Assembly (NCBI GenBank): GCA_019155205.2 | Contig: JAHNZQ020000010.1 | Coordinates: forward strand, 1,286,911-1,350,910 | DNA from: Gracilaria vermiculophylla | Lineage: Eukaryota > Rhodophyta > Florideophyceae > Gracilariales > Gracilariaceae | Direction of reading: 5' to 3' | DNA: 64,000 nucleotides | Shown: one piece after another, positions 9,252 to 19,735 of the stretch | How the letters are laid out: each line of letters starts with the position of its first letter | How positions within the stretch are numbered: position 1 is the first letter of the stretch | Translations under genes and position numbers: made by a program | Notes under the pieces: generated by a model | What the model saw: only the letters and a program-made list of their open reading frames with translations | Databases searched by the model: none | Told to the model about the DNA's origin: nothing

Positions 9252-10559
9252 TCAGATGGGTTTGACGTTGCAGGAATTCGCCGCCGGCAGCTCTAAGGGG
9301 ATGTAACGTACCTCGCAAATCCATAGAATATTCCTCACTTCTTGTTCCTTCAAACGTAAATACGCATAAAAGATTGCATAATGAAACTGCTTCTCAAACG
9401 TCTGTTTGCACAAGAACACCTCATGTTCAAAGAAAGAATCTTCCAGACTTTTCTCCACATTGTCCGCTGCCGATTGGAACAAGCGTCTGTACAGGCTGTA
9501 AGGTTCTATAGTGGACGCCACAGCCTGGGAGTCCTCGGCGCGAGCGAGTTTGAAGATTCCCTCTGGGTACAGTGCACCGATCGTTGGGTACAGCTTTTCC
9601 CTCTCGTCCCTGGTCAACTCGGTGCCAAACGAATTGACTGTGATGTTTATGGCTCTTCTGTCAGCCTCAAAGCTAAGAATTTCACTCATGAGTTCTGCAG
9701 TGGCGCCACCCAACTTCATGCAAAGGCGGTGGAAGTCTTCGAGGTAGGCCTTGTACAGCGTGTTTCGAATGATCTCAATGTTTATATCTGTAAGATCTTC
9801 AAGGGCAACGCATTCCGAAAAGTACGGAGCCAACGGAGTGTCAATAATGATTTCGCGGTATAACTCCTCTGGCGTCGAAGCAATACAGAGGGAGGTCATG
9901 GAGTCAAAGAGACCAAGAGGGTGGCACTTGTCAATGAGTTCGGAAATGTCACGATGATGCAAAGTCCCGGTGATGAGGAGGATGAGGTTGTCGATCATGT
10001 ATGGATAGGTCAGGTAGTCAAGAAAAGTCCCAAGGGGTTCAATGGCTTGCGCGCGAATGAATTGGAACTCTTCGACCATCTTCTTCGTTGCATGCTCCAC
10101 AACTGTCTTCGTCTGTAAAGGAGACGGTTCGTTCTGAAGGAAATTACCATAGTCTGTGGCCTGCTCGCACGCACGTGCACAGTTAGGCACAAGCTCGTTG
10201 TGGGTGAGACGCACCTCAGAACAGAGGCGAAGGCAAAGAAGGTTGAGGACGTACTGTCAAATGCATCCTGACATCCTCCAAGTTCTCGCATTGGGTGAGA
10301 GCGACGAAGTCGGAGGAGGTGAGGAAACCCTAGATTTGTGAAAAAATGGATGTTTTGAGGGTGCGGTGTCGAGGAGAGACGGAGAAAGACGCGAAATGGA
10401 GGAAGGGACGGACGGTGAGTAAGCAAAAGACGAGGCTCTGGGGCGAATAAGCAAAGCAAGGAGGTGCAAACATTTTCAACGTACTGAGCGATAGCCGCGC
10501 AAGATACCTTCCAGGTACCCGTCGTCTACGTTGAATAGAAGCATGCCCCCAGGCGCCAT
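9252..10559 (-). CDS. V-type H+-ATPase subunit d (Vo), three exons
   Basis: Subunit d links the membrane c-ring of the vacuolar proton pump to its catalytic head. I place three exons on the minus strand: 10559-10485 (25 codons), 10329-10255 (25 codons) and 10160-9252. Joined in phase 0 they encode 352 residues, the family length. Exon 1 carries FNVDDGYLEGILRGYRS, exon 2 the conserved QCENLEDVRMHLT segment, exon 3 ATDYGNFLQNEPSP onward through GTLHHRD, NTLYKAYLEDF and EADRRA. Both donors are GTACGT; acceptors are CTAG and GCAG, and CTAAC near 30 bases before the second acceptor is a plausible branch point. Reading only the long ORF (starting at 10214) would lose the first 50 residues and add a false N-terminus. 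Start ATG at 10559; an in-frame ATG five codons later is possible. Confidence 0.96.
10161..10254 (-). other. Intron 2 of V-ATPase subunit d (94 nt)
   Basis: GTACGT donor, a CTAAC branch-like motif and a GCAG acceptor. Removing it joins MHLT to ATDYGN, restoring the conserved segment. Confidence 0.92.
10330..10484 (-). other. Intron 1 of V-ATPase subunit d (155 nt)
   Basis: GTACGT donor and a T-rich tract before TCTAG. Removing it joins the YRS codons to GFLTSSD, exactly as subunit d proteins read. Confidence 0.92.
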
Positions 10560-11430
10560 GACGCTGTATAGTATGCGGAAATGAGACGAATCGGAGCTGA
10601 CAACGAGGTGGAAGGGGGGAGGTGGGGATCGGAGTAGGGCGTTGAGCACTTTGCCAGCCACAAAGTCGGTTGAAAACGAGGAGCAATGACGGTGGTGGCG
10701 AAAGGCGGGGTCTGGCAGCGGATGGTTGCATGACGTGGAAAAACAACTGAAAAACAAGTTTACTGCCGGTCGCGAGTGCTGTCATTCTGCCGCTTATTGG
10801 CGGGCCGCGTTCGCGACTGGCGCTGTGCGCAGTTCCAGCACGCACAGCTACGACGCGTGGGAGCGGCGCCGAAGCGAGAGGCGAAGTGACAGTCGCAGCG
10901 ACAGACGGAGCGACGCCCACCACGACAGCCGCAGCGAAAGCCCGGGCGGAGGGGCGGCGCCCGTGCGCAATCGCCGACGGCGCCCTCACCGCTGCCGCCG
11001 CGGACGCACCCAGCACGGCACCCACACCTGTCCAGCCCAGCAGCGGCGTGCATCTACGCAGCTGCCCGCCGCCCCAGGCAACCGTGCGCTTACACCGCAC
11101 TGCCCGCGCTCCAAACACCCCCGCCGCCATCGCCATTGCCCGTCGCCCAAAACAGCAGCTCCATACAGCTGCCGCCGCATGTGCGACCAGAGCCATTGCT
11201 GACAGTAGCTTACAGCTGCGCCTGCTCGAGCGCGGACGGCGCAGACGGCGAGGGCGGCGGACGGCGAAGGGTGCGCACGCGTGCGCTCAAAAACTGCGCG
11301 GCGGGCGCGCCGCGCGGCGTCTCGTCGTCGTCGACGGCAGCGGCGTACGCCCTCGGAAACGCGTCGCACCGTCTCTCTTTCTCACTCCCAGCGCTACGTG
11401 CGCCTTCTGTATTCACTTCTCGTGCCCCTC
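10560..11430. other. Divergent upstream region of V-ATPase d and eIF4G
   Basis: GC-rich shared 5' region. It is covered by long ORFs in several frames that are composition artefacts (Ala/Arg/Pro-rich and without motifs). The eIF4G frame is open from 11281 but starts with GTG; no ATG precedes 11431. Confidence 0.5.
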
Positions 11431-14400
11431 ATGCCGACCGACTCCTCCTCCTCTGCAAAGCCCGGCTCGCAGCCCACCGCCGCGCGACAGCCACAGCTCT
11501 CACAGCCTCCATTCGGCTATCCGCCCCCGCAACAACAGCTGCCATATCCTATCCCTGGCCCCGTTCCCATTCTTCCACGCCAGCCTCCTCCCCCCGCCAA
11601 TGCACAACCCGCCCAGCCTTACTACCCCCCCTTTCAGACCCCTCCTATGCCCACATACCCCGGCCCCGTGCAACAACCGTACCCTCTAAATGGCTACGTC
11701 TACCAACCTCCGCAATATCCTTATCACATGCCCAACGCCCCGCCTCAACCGCTTCTCAACCCCCGTCCTCCGCAGTCTGCTTTCAGGGCTCCCGCTCCAC
11801 CCCCTCAACCCGTCCAAAAGAACATTCTCAAGATTGTCGACCCTGACACCAACGAGGAAGTAAAAATCGACCAAAACGCCGCCTCCACCCCTCAACCGCC
11901 TTCTGAACCGAACCATCAGCCGGTTAAAATTCCTCCCAGACGCTCGAAGGCCCTGGAGCTTGTCCCAGACCCGGCAGATGCTCCGCAGCCCTCCCCTGCT
12001 TCAGAAAACAAGGCAGCCGACACAAAGACTCAAACACCACCTGAAGCCAGTCCAAGACAGCCCCCGGCTTCTGATTTCAATCAGGCTCCAGAAAAACAGC
12101 CCTTACCTGCCGAGACACAACTGCCACTGCAAGCCCATCCGGAACAGCAGCTAGAGCCTGCAACGGAAACTTGTAACGAATCTTCAAACCTGGCTCCAGT
12201 CACTGCCCCACTTCAACAACAGCCAACAGCTGCTGAAACCCACACTGATGATAACAAGGAAAAATCACAGCCCTCAACACCTATTCCCTCCACGCCTGTC
12301 TTGAAACCATCAACCCCAGTCGAAATTGAAATCATGACCAGCGACGTCTCATCCACCACATTGATTGACGCTCAGCAGGAAGAGAAAGACCTTCCGCTGC
12401 CTCCAGGAGAGCATCCATCAACAACTGTTCTTCCAGACGAGACGTCTAAGACTAGTGCAGTAGAGTCTTCGGCTCAAGAACAAAAAGAGGATGTAGAGGA
12501 AGCACCATCCGTAGAGGAAGCAAGTCCGAACAGTGAGGAAACACCAGAAGTCGCTGAACCCAAAGCTGTAACTGAGATTGTACCTGAGGCGCCTGAAACG
12601 AAGCAAGAATCAAAGCCTGAGTCAGATACTGTCTTCGCAGCGCCGGCTTCTGCAGAAGGCGAAAGCGGTGAAGTAGAAGGACCTTCTGTCAACCAAGATG
12701 TAACAGCGAACCAAAGCTCCTCTCGTGGCTCATCACCCCCGCGGCGTGCACGTCCAAGCTTCTTGATTGACGGCCGACTCATATACCCACCATCGTTCAT
12801 GTGGGCCGTACGCCCCAATGTTCCTGCTAGGAAGGCAACTGACTACGATGCCTCACTTCGGAGTGGTGGGCGGGACATCTTCAAGGGCGAATCAGGGGCT
12901 GGCGGCCGCTCGGACCCTCGCTCTCAATCAAGGCGAAATAACGCTCCCATGTCATCAGACCCACGTGGCTCTCGTACTTACTCCACACAAGGACCTGCTC
13001 CTTTCATCATGCCTCCTGGCTCTGGACCTGGAGGTCGACCGTTCCCGGAATTCGATCTCAATTTTGCGAGATCTCAAGCCCCACCGCCATCAAGAGGACA
13101 GCCGTCCGCGAGGGATGGCGATCCACGAGGATCAAGACAGCAACCGTCCAGAGGACGATACGAACAACCACGTCATTCAAACTCGGATCCATTCATTCAT
13201 CGCGTCCCTGTTGAGAAGCTAAAGCGCACGGAAAACGGATGGAAGAGAAACAAGGAGGCAGATGATGAGATCACGGCCAAGGTCAAGCAGATCCGGTCCC
13301 TTCTAAACAAGCTAACTCTCGAGAAGTTTGACAAGATTTTCAAGCAAATTATCGATATTGATATATCCTCATACACGATGCTTGATAGTGTTGTTAAGGA
13401 AATTTTCGAGAAGACTCTATTCGAGCCAGAGTTTTCTGGAATGTACGCCGAGTTATGTCGCCGTCTTGAAAGCCACCTGACAGAACCGCTGAAGAAAGCC
13501 AAGGTCCTTGATCCCGATGGGAAACCCATATTTTTCAAGAAGATTTTGGTCAACAACTGCAGAGACGAATTCTCTCGTTTTGCAGAGTCTGCTGAATCAA
13601 AAGATGCAGAAGCTTCCGACGGCGAAGAGTCAAAAGACGAAAAGTCTGAGAAGAAGGCGAAGAAAAAATTGTCAGCTCAAGAGAAGGAAGAATCAGACTT
13701 GAAAGCCACCAGGGCGAAACGGCGAATGTTGGCAAATGTGCGCTTTATTGGTGAGCTATACCTGAAAGACCTTCTGAGAGAGTCGGTCATTCACCGTTAC
13801 TGTATTCAGAGACTACTCAAGCTGGGTATCGAGAGCAAAGAAGAAGACGTTCTCGAAGCTTTGTGCAAGCTAGTTAGCAAGACCGGTGCAAAGATTTCAA
13901 CCAATCCTGAAGCAGCGAAACTCGTCAAGGAATACTTTACGCGATTCGAATTACTTGCTCGCGATCACACTCTCCCCGCTCGAATCCGCTTCATGATTCA
14001 GGACTTAATTGAGCAACGTCGGAACGGATGGAAGCTGCGAAGACAAAAGAAAGGTGCGAAGACCATCGCAGAGATTCACAAAGAAGCGAAAGAAGAGGAG
14101 CGAAGAAAAATGGAAGCCCAACAAGCTTCGAGGGACCGGAGACATCGTGGCGGAATGGGTGGCCGTGACCGTGCGCCTCTGGGCTTTGTCCCTAGAATGA
14201 CTATGCCGTCTGGCCCACGACAAGCATCAAATCAGTCTCGGCTTGATCGCACACTAGAGAAACAGCCGAGTCGGCCCATATCTTCGATTCCCGGTGGATT
14301 TACACCTGTCAGTTTACGTCCAGGCAATTCCTCTGCACGCGTTGGATCTCTCCGGCCTGGCGGCTCTTCATTCGGAGCATTCGGAGTCTTATCTCCCGAT

Positions 14401-15648
14401 AAAGATACTACTGCTAATGGACAGTCGACTGAAACTCGCCGGGGTAAAATGGGAGGTTGGCACTCTAGTTCGCGCCGTTCGCAGCCAAGTGCGCCGAAGC
14501 CAGCTGTCCCTAAACCAGCACTGATGGATCCAAAGATCCTGAAACGAAAGGCTAAGGGAACTATGGAGGAATACTGGTCAAATCCTTCCATAACAGAGGT
14601 TAGAGAGATATTGGCTGAAGAAGTGAAAGATCCCAACTACAAGTCTTTCATTTATGAAGCACTGATGGCGACATTTAGTGCGAAGGTTGCGCATCAAATG
14701 CAAAGCCTAGACCTATTCTCAGGATTGGTTGATGCACCGATACCAGGGCACCTATTCTGTGAAAGTTATTCGAAGTTTGTTAACAACCTTTCAGACATGG
14801 AGATCGACAATCCAAGAACTGGAGAGTTCCTGGGTCGTATAATGGGAGCAACCGCGGCGACAAAGAAACTCAACCCGTCTGATACTGAATACTACGGACT
14901 AGGATTTCTTGCCAAGGACATTCAAGCAATCGAAGATCCCAAGAGAAGAGCAAGCTTGGCTATATTTACCTTTGCGGAACTCTTCAAGAGACTGAATACA
15001 TCAGTCCCAGATGATGAAGAGAGGGCGAATGTGGTGCGACAAGTGGCTGAGAGAATACATGTCGACCTCGCAGCGGACATGAGTGCGTGGAATCCCATGC
15101 GAGGACTAAGCAAACTGTCAGACATGCTGAAAGACAACAAAGTTTCGTTTCTTGCTCCGTACTTAGAGACTGAAAATCGGCTGAAAGATCTGATCAAAGA
15201 AAAAGGTCCTGCGGAGAAGGTTGAGGAACTTCTACGATCTTCTTCTGAAGTTGCAAATTCGAACCTCATGAGAATGGTTGTCCGAGTAGGATTTGATGCG
15301 TTGTTTATGGAATACACGGACAATGTGGTAGAATTGTTCAAGAAATGTATTGGAGCTCCAGTAATTAACTGCTTCAGCTCCCTTGCGACTGATGTTCAAT
15401 TTTCGGTACTGCTAGCAACCCAGGTGTTCATTGGGCGGAGCCAGAGTTTCTTGCCACCTTTGGGTAACTCCGCTGAAAAGCATGGAGATGTTGCCTTCAA
15501 GGCCCTCTACGAGTCTGGTCTTGTTGAGAGCGGGGTGTTCATCAAGTGGTTGAAAGACAGTACAGAAAGCGAGAAAGTTGCTTGTAAGAAGGAGATGAAG
15601 GAACAGAGTCAACGCTTCTTTGAATGGTTGCCAAAGTCCAAAAAATGA
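11431..15648 (+). CDS. Translation initiation factor eIF4G, 1405 aa
   Basis: Scaffold of the cap-binding complex eIF4F. The N-terminal third is Pro/Gln- then Glu-rich and disordered. A conserved short element ILKIVDPDTNEEV lies near 132-144, like the segment seen near the PABP-binding part of other eIF4Gs. A candidate eIF4E-binding motif of the Y-x4-hydrophobic type begins at Tyr452 (YPPSFMW). The MIF4G HEAT domain, which binds eIF4A, spans roughly 590-880, beginning at ENGWKRN. The MA3 domain starts near 1045 (MEEYWSNPSITEV). The C-terminus ends like a W2/eIF5C domain (FIKWLKD then FFEWLPKSKK), so the complete animal-type MIF4G-MA3-W2 order is present, whereas plant and yeast eIF4G end earlier. 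Single exon; start is the ATG at 11431. Confidence 0.95.
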   Translation: MPTDSSSSAKPGSQPTAARQPQLSQPPFGYPPPQQQLPYPIPGPVPILPRQPPPPANAQPAQPYYPPFQTPPMPTYPGPVQQPYPLNGYVYQPPQYPYHMPNAPPQPLLNPRPPQSAFRAPAPPPQPVQKNILKIVDPDTNEEVKIDQNAASTPQPPSEPNHQPVKIPPRRSKALELVPDPADAPQPSPASENKAADTKTQTPPEASPRQPPASDFNQAPEKQPLPAETQLPLQAHPEQQLEPATETCNESSNLAPVTAPLQQQPTAAETHTDDNKEKSQPSTPIPSTPVLKPSTPVEIEIMTSDVSSTTLIDAQQEEKDLPLPPGEHPSTTVLPDETSKTSAVESSAQEQKEDVEEAPSVEEASPNSEETPEVAEPKAVTEIVPEAPETKQESKPESDTVFAAPASAEGESGEVEGPSVNQDVTANQSSSRGSSPPRRARPSFLIDGRLIYPPSFMWAVRPNVPARKATDYDASLRSGGRDIFKGESGAGGRSDPRSQSRRNNAPMSSDPRGSRTYSTQGPAPFIMPPGSGPGGRPFPEFDLNFARSQAPPPSRGQPSARDGDPRGSRQQPSRGRYEQPRHSNSDPFIHRVPVEKLKRTENGWKRNKEADDEITAKVKQIRSLLNKLTLEKFDKIFKQIIDIDISSYTMLDSVVKEIFEKTLFEPEFSGMYAELCRRLESHLTEPLKKAKVLDPDGKPIFFKKILVNNCRDEFSRFAESAESKDAEASDGEESKDEKSEKKAKKKLSAQEKEESDLKATRAKRRMLANVRFIGELYLKDLLRESVIHRYCIQRLLKLGIESKEEDVLEALCKLVSKTGAKISTNPEAAKLVKEYFTRFELLARDHTLPARIRFMIQDLIEQRRNGWKLRRQKKGAKTIAEIHKEAKEEERRKMEAQQASRDRRHRGGMGGRDRAPLGFVPRMTMPSGPRQASNQSRLDRTLEKQPSRPISSIPGGFTPVSLRPGNSSARVGSLRPGGSSFGAFGVLSPDKDTTANGQSTETRRGKMGGWHSSSRRSQPSAPKPAVPKPALMDPKILKRKAKGTMEEYWSNPSITEVREILAEEVKDPNYKSFIYEALMATFSAKVAHQMQSLDLFSGLVDAPIPGHLFCESYSKFVNNLSDMEIDNPRTGEFLGRIMGATAATKKLNPSDTEYYGLGFLAKDIQAIEDPKRRASLAIFTFAELFKRLNTSVPDDEERANVVRQVAERIHVDLAADMSAWNPMRGLSKLSDMLKDNKVSFLAPYLETENRLKDLIKEKGPAEKVEELLRSSSEVANSNLMRMVVRVGFDALFMEYTDNVVELFKKCIGAPVINCFSSLATDVQFSVLLATQVFIGRSQSFLPPLGNSAEKHGDVAFKALYESGLVESGVFIKWLKDSTESEKVACKKEMKEQSQRFFEWLPKSKK

Positions 15649-18305
15649 GAGAGTAAATATGTATCTACCAAGACTAGATAGAGACTAAATTGAAAGAGCT
15701 TTGTAAACTTGGTACTATTTCCGTTCTCACTATATTGAAGAGTATTACTAGTATCATTGCAGCTTGTTGTGATATCTCCATTCACGCCATCGAGCCAATT
15801 GCGCAATTGTCCTCTGCTTGGTTGCATCCATTGCAGCAATGATGTCCTTAACTTAATTTGCCTTTGTGGTTGAGAAGACTACCCGTGTCGTCTACAGAAA
15901 CAAGCAGAATGAACTGGAAAATAGGACGAGGTTCGAGAGAAACGTTCCATGAAGTGAACATGAACTGTTAACCTGCGTATTCCATCTGTTATATAAAAAG
16001 TCAAGGCGCAAAATTTCCTAGCAGCAGAGCCCTTTCCCCAATGCTCTGGCTCTTACGGACAGGGCTGGGCAGTGTATTTGAAGACATGGGCACTATCGCT
16101 GAAGCCAAGTTTCATCTAAAGAGAAAAAGGAAAAGATAGGTGTAAAGTTGGTTCAGTTTTTAACTCTGCACCTTGGTATCACTTTCAAAACCAGATTAAT
16201 CACAAATAACTCAAAGAGGCATCTTCAACGGAGACCAGCACATTTCAGATTAGTGAGGTATACTGGCGACGGGGAATTGAAGGAACACCTTAATTTATCG
16301 GTTTGTGATCTCCTCAGGAAGTGGCCTGTACGCGTGCTGGTCTTTCTGGCTACAGAGCAGTTCTTTGAACAGAGACGCTTTGGGATAAGTAGGAATTAGA
16401 AACACGTACCCAAAACAGAGAGACACACGCAGTGAAACCCAGATTAATCATGAGTAATCCTCACAGGCAGTATGGACGCTTCGCTTTTTGTTCTTGGCAG
16501 GAACGCGGCCAGAGAAATTAGTTTTTCAGTTGTTGTTCAAATCGGCTTAGGACTTCTTCTTTATTGATGACACTGTGGATTAATTCAGAGCGCAACCAAG
16601 ATCTACCCTTCAGATATTTCTCTTTCTTGAAAAAGGTCAGGCTTTCGATTTCAATGGCCGGGTACATGAACTATTTTGTTTTCATTCTGCTTCAACACAC
16701 CGGGAATGGGATGAAGTCGAGTACGCGAGACAAGCCCCGGACCGGAAAAGAGAAGCAAATACATGTACGTCTATTGCGTGTCGCGAATGGACAATTCGCT
16801 GGTGATTTTGAATGAAAGGCAAATCAGCGCAGAGGAAGGCATTGTGGTGATCGATAGTGGGCAGGATTTTGAAATTCGGTACATTATCGCTTGGCGATGC
16901 CAAATGTGAACAGCTTCTTACGAGCGTTAAGCCGAACAGCTGTGCATCAAACTGCTGTCCAAGTAATGATTTTCTCGGAAACGAACGAAGTTTTCAAACG
17001 ATGATGAATATGCTCTGAATCTGATCATTGAAGAGTTCTATCGCATTGTTACTGTGCTGCAGAGTAATGCTCCTGTCTCGGCGACGGGAAAAATACCGAG
17101 TTAGCGCTGCCGGTTGCTACCATGATTTCATGGAAGTGAAAAACCTGTGACTTATGCCATATACATCAGGAGGAGAAATTCTCGAACGCTGATTTAGTCG
17201 TGTTTAGTGAGATTGCAGTTTTATGATTGTTGGAGTAAAGCACGAAGCTCGCCACATGTGAGGTGCAATCTCATGTGATCGTACAGACAGGTTACGACTC
17301 ACAGTACTGGCACGAGTCAAATGTCAAGGAAAAATGCTTCTTTGCTTTTCTTTAGTGTGAGGCATTCCTTTCAAAGCCTTTCATACTTACAAAAGGCGGG
17401 TTACAGGAGGAGGCGGTCCCTCACATTTTAATCGGGTCAATTCCGAAGCACGGGAGGCATTTCCGTGCTGATGAATGATGTAACTATAACTATCCAGTAA
17501 AAGATTTGACATCCAATGGCGGGGCTTAGTAGCAAGAGATGGCCCAGAAAGAAAAGATGGAATGATGAAAGGTAATTTAAAGGCGGCGGCTGTACTATCT
17601 GAAGCCATGGCCAACGCCTCTTGTGGTCGAATAGTTGACGACAGCTGAAAGCCTTGGACAGGACTATGGCGATCATGTGCTCGAAGAGTACGTGCTTGCT
17701 CTGTTTTTTTTTAAACTGATGAATACATGTGCAACGCGGGCGCGTCAGTGCCACAGGGCCACGAGATGGACTTGCCCCCCCCCCCAGCGCGCTGTTGTAC
17801 GGAGCCGTCTCATGTGCTTGTGCATTGGTATCAGTAATTTCTTTGACATCGTTAAATGTTATACCTTATTTGTTGATTCCTACCGAAGGCTCTGGCTGCC
17901 GTATTCTGTCCTGTGTGGGGTACCGTATATCTACTTTGACAACAGTTTCAACAAACGTTCTCAGTTCGTTGGGTGCAATATGCCATATCGCACTTTAAAA
18001 GGAAGCAATTGGTTGACATTTTCACAGCGCTGCCAGTGCCAGATTAGTCGCAGAGTTTTCAAAGACACCACGCATCCCTAACCCAGGGCTTCAATTTTCA
18101 TCATACGAACACCAATCTATGAAGCATTATCACGAGACTGCCTTCTGTTGATGTGTTAATATTTGGCAAGCCCCGCATGGACTCTCGTCTTCGACCAGAA
18201 ACTGCCATGGTGGAAGAGAATGATCATTTAAGGCGCCGAACAGAAACCCAGGGAGAACGAACCAATTTAATGTCGAACGTTCGCTATTAAAGTTTCAACC
18301 CAAAA
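15649..18305. other. 2.6-kb gene-poor intergenic region
   Basis: No ORF here has a recognisable motif or coding-like composition. A TATATAAAAAG element at about 15990 precedes a stretch with GCTCTG/CAGAGC self-complementarity near 16024-16075, which could be a promoter of a small noncoding transcript but is unsupported otherwise. A C9 run lies near 17777. Confidence 0.4.
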
Positions 18306-18602
18306 ATGTGCAGAAACTGCGGTGGCTCCAACTATTATTTCCTCATACATCCATCTTGGCCAAAAGGTGATGATTGTGATTACAAAACGAAATCTAGTTG
18401 CAGCAGCGAATGCGATTGTGACAAGGAGCCCGATGACAACAACTGTGATTGCAAATCATGCAAAAAGGAGAACAAATGTTGCCCGAGCAATGATGAACCA
18501 AAGCAGCTGAAGTTAAGGCTCAAGCTCGTACCGAAAATTTCATTTGGGAAGAATGACAGCGCTAAAAAGAAGAGTTCATGCAATGGTTGCTGCTCTTGTT
18601 AG
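18306..18602 (+). CDS. Cysteine-rich small protein, possibly metal-binding
   Basis: 98 residues with 15 cysteines, several as CxC, CC and CxxC pairs (ECDCD, NCDCKSC, NKCC, NGCCSC), interspersed with Asp and Lys, and no aromatic residues after the first 18. The pattern resembles metallothionein-like metal-thiolate proteins, but I recognise no specific family. The terminal CCSC could alternatively be a lipidation (palmitoylation) signal. A central LKLRLKLVPKIS stretch is Cys-free and separates two Cys clusters. ATG at 18306 lies in AAAAATG context. It is convergent with the RsmE gene, 194 bp away. No signal peptide is visible. Confidence 0.6.
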   Translation: MCRNCGGSNYYFLIHPSWPKGDDCDYKTKSSCSSECDCDKEPDDNNCDCKSCKKENKCCPSNDEPKQLKLRLKLVPKISFGKNDSAKKKSSCNGCCSC

Positions 18603-18796
18603 TGTTTGTAAAGTCACAACAGAGGAATAATGGAATACAAAGAAAATCTTTGCCAATATTAGTAGCTGTCTTACTCATTCGTATTTGGAATGAGCCTTTA
18701 TGTTTTGTCATCACGGTGTCAGCTAAGGTTTTCGAGGAGACATCATTCTCCTGGAATCCCTAACGCACTTTGCTAAAATCATTTGGATTGTAAATA

Positions 18797-19735
18797 TCAT
18801 CGTGAACGCCTTTTCCTTCGTTCGTCTTGGAACGTTCCTCCGTAAAAGAACTGACAAATGGCAGCAGCTGAGGCGATCGCTGCTGTCTCAGTTCTAAGTC
18901 GATATCCGCCCAGAGATATTCTATTTGCCCCAGCATCCTGGAGCGCATTAGTTTCATGATCTTCAAATCCACCTTCAGGTCCAACTAGGAAGAGCACACT
19001 TCGTTCTCTTTCGGCGTTATTTAGCACACAACTCGATAGAAGAGGTTTGCCGTTTGGAGATAGAAGCAGAGGAAGCGGATGCTGGGAAACTCTTTGAATG
19101 GCCGCTTCAAAATCGACGACTAAGATTTCCGGTGTTGAGTCTCGCATTGACTGCTTTGAGGCTGAAACTGCTATACGCCTCCATCTATGCAGCTTGTTCG
19201 GGGAAGGGTCGGCCACAACTGTTCGATTAGTTTGCATGAAAGTTATGGAATCAGCTCCAAGTTCAGTCAGCTTTTCCACGAGCCAATCTGCTCTAGATGG
19301 CTTTCTCGGGATGGCGATAAGATGTGAGAGATTGTGGTCCTTTTGACCCGAACCAGAAACTTCAAGGATAAGTACTTTTTGGTTTTGATACTCAGAAGCG
19401 GCAGTTTGTCCCACCGAGTTGAAAAGAACAAGCTTATCACCACTTCTAAAGCGACGAGCGCGTAGATGTTTCTGTTCCTCATGAGGAAGTTCAACGACGT
19501 CTCCTTGTCGAAACAAAGAATCCACGAATACTCGTGTTTCATCCTTTGCTTTGCCACTGGGATATGATACTGGTTTCGAGGAAGAATCCATGGCAAACGG
19601 CATCAGCATAACATGACGATGGGCAAGGTTACATTTTGAGATTGAAGACTTTTCTACACATTTCCATCGTGGACCAGTGAACAAAGAATTCCAAGCGTAT
19701 TTCCCTCGCAAATAGCTTAGCATCTCCGACTTCAT
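18797..19735 (-). CDS. RsmE-family 16S rRNA m3U1498 methyltransferase, organellar
   Basis: 312 residues. The catalytic SPOUT domain is clear: RADWLVEKLTELG, the S-adenosylmethionine-binding GPEGGF loop near residue 250, and SLGGYRLRTETAA at the C-terminus. The preceding PUA-like part contains RHLRARRFRSGD-type sequence (EEQKHLRARRF). Bacterial RsmE methylates U1498 of 16S rRNA at N3; a nuclear copy with an N-terminal extension of about 65 residues rich in Ser, Lys and Arg would modify plastid or mitochondrial small-subunit rRNA. The frame begins upstream with TTG at 19783; the first ATG is at 19735 (next in-frame ATG four codons on). Confidence 0.92.
   Translation of the reverse strand: MKSEMLSYLRGKYAWNSLFTGPRWKCVEKSSISKCNLAHRHVMLMPFAMDSSSKPVSYPSGKAKDETRVFVDSLFRQGDVVELPHEEQKHLRARRFRSGDKLVLFNSVGQTAASEYQNQKVLILEVSGSGQKDHNLSHLIAIPRKPSRADWLVEKLTELGADSITFMQTNRTVVADPSPNKLHRWRRIAVSASKQSMRDSTPEILVVDFEAAIQRVSQHPLPLLLSPNGKPLLSSCVLNNAERERSVLFLVGPEGGFEDHETNALQDAGANRISLGGYRLRTETAAIASAAAICQFFYGGTFQDERRKRRSR

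Noticed and set aside
10330..11196. 288-codon minus-strand ORF in the V-ATPase/eIF4G promoter region
   Set aside because: Ala/Arg/Pro composition from GC-rich DNA, and it overlaps intron 1 and exon 1 of V-ATPase d in another frame.
15990..16075. Small RNA gene behind a TATATAAAAAG box
   Set aside because: Self-complementarity is short and no snRNA or snoRNA signature (U6 core, C/D or H/ACA boxes) could be read.
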